Source of the DNA: Muribaculaceae bacterium
GTDB taxonomy: Bacteria > Bacteroidota > Bacteroidia > Bacteroidales > Muribaculaceae
DNA: 64,000 nucleotides
Direction: 5' to 3'
Assembly: GCA_017396945.1 (NCBI GenBank)
Contig: JAFQKI010000009.1
Span: 62,001-126,000 of the forward strand
Under the pieces are notes generated by a model. That model did not search any database. It was not told the DNA's origin and saw only the letters and a program-made list of their open reading frames with translations. Within the stretch, counting starts at the first letter, position 1. Each line of letters starts with the position of its first letter. Of this stretch, positions 63,487 through 64,000 are shown one piece after another. The position numbers were made by a program, and so were the translations under genes.

Positions 63487-64000
63487 GAGAGGTATATCGC
63501 ACAAGCCTCGGCACAACGTTCACCGTCAATCGCTGCTGAGACGATGCCTCCGGCATAACCGGCACCTTCGCCACATGGGAATAGTCCGGAGATGGAAATG
63601 TGCATGAGAGAATCTCGGTTACGTGGTATTCTGACCGGAGATGAAGTGCGTGTCTCGTCACCTATCAGTATTGCTTCATTTGTGAGAAACCCATGTGATT
63701 TGCGCCCAAATTCCTTGAATCCTTTTTGGAGCCGATTGGCAATAAATGAGGGGAGTAGTTTATCAATGCGAGCGGGGTGTATCCCCGGAGCGTATGATGT
63801 GCCGGGTAAATCTTTAGACTCTTTCCCATTAACAAAGTCAACCATTCTTTGAGCCGGAGCGTTTTGCGTTTTGTTGCTTTCTTCATAAAAACGAGCTTCA
63901 ATATCTTCTTGATATTTCATCATTTTTAGACAACCATGTTGCTCATATTTTTCTGTAATATCTTCAGGTAGGATTTCAACGACCATTCCTGAATTTGCCC
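63471..64000 (-). CDS. FAD-dependent oxidoreductase, C-terminal part
   Basis: The frame is open to the window edge (ANSGMVVEILPED is read upstream of the first Met), so only the last 176 codons are present. The C-terminal FAD-site motif SGLFPCGEGAGYAGGIVSAAIDG and SSPVRIPRN with GRKSHGFLTNEAI resemble the uncharacterised FAD-dependent dehydrogenases of COG2509. The reaction is unknown. Confidence 0.85.
   Translation of the reverse strand, partial: ANSGMVVEILPEDITEKYEQHGCLKMMKYQEDIEARFYEESNKTQNAPAQRMVDFVNGKESKDLPGTSYAPGIHPARIDKLLPSFIANRLQKGFKEFGRKSHGFLTNEAILIGDETRTSSPVRIPRNRDSLMHISISGLFPCGEGAGYAGGIVSAAIDGERCAEACAIYLSQIKA

Overview
The window reads as chromosomal DNA of an anaerobic Bacteroidales bacterium, most likely of the Muribaculaceae/Bacteroides group. 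The signs are promoters of the Bacteroidetes type (TAnnTTTG near -7, often with TTG or TTTG 19-20 bases upstream), start sites without obvious Shine-Dalgarno sequences, GldH, type IX secretion-style C-terminal tails on two secreted enzymes, a serine palmitoyltransferase (bacterial sphingolipids), a Na+-pumping methylmalonyl-CoA decarboxylase set (propionate formation from succinate), and a GH3/beta-lactamase-fold fusion. The family-level assignment is inference; no 16S gene is present.

Layout. 1-6.6 kb: 3' part of an acyl-CoA synthetase, a GntP-type permease, a convergent GH3-serine hydrolase fusion, and glycerate kinase. 6.6-9.3 kb: a membrane-anchored Ser/Thr kinase whose C-terminus is a FISUMP (C-type-lectin-like) domain, followed by structured repeats and two tandem tRNA-Arg genes. 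9.3-25.3 kb: DnaJ/TerB protein, tRNA-Ser, ftsY-rimO-isochorismate synthase, aroE-yeiH-comEC, folK, subtilase, cdsA, purM, mltF-like gene, a DUF3332-like lipoprotein and an ECF sigma factor. 25.5-36 kb: small conserved protein, rpsF-rpsR-rplI, cls, a coiled-coil gene plus zapA, a 6S-RNA candidate, rny, ricT-like gene, gldH, HAD phosphatase, M24 peptidase, CCA-adding enzyme. 36-48 kb: nadE, lipoprotein, glycosyltransferase, tsaD, cinA, acyltransferase, and the mce-mmdA-gamma-biotin carrier-beta decarboxylase operon. 48-58.5 kb: aspS, NIF3-like protein, zinc-ribbon protein, spt, SUMF1-like protein, 3'-5' exonuclease, lipoprotein, MBL hydrolase, ROK kinase. 58.5-64 kb: repeat-rich DNA around a second FISUMP protein, a GHL10-like hydrolase, a gene remnant, DUF3127 and DUF695 proteins, and part of an FAD-dependent oxidoreductase.

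The most notable signal is shared by two loci 51 kb apart. The kinase (6828-8573) and the lipoprotein (59084-59818) carry nearly identical FISUMP DNA that abruptly becomes hypervariable in the last ~50 codons. In a gap-free 47-codon comparison I count 26 differences: 22 at codon positions 1 and 2, only 4 at position 3, and most changed codons are NNC. The variable stretch ends in 27 identical bases that run past the stop codon, and a hairpin follows in each copy. This is the pattern left by adenine-directed mutagenic retrohoming of a diversity-generating retroelement (DGR). No reverse transcriptase, template repeat or Avd gene is visible here, so these look like two remote targets of a DGR located elsewhere. 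One target would be a receptor-like kinase with a diversified sensor domain, the other a diversified surface lipoprotein.

Most of the remainder is ordinary housekeeping and central metabolism in compact operons with many 4-14 bp gene overlaps.
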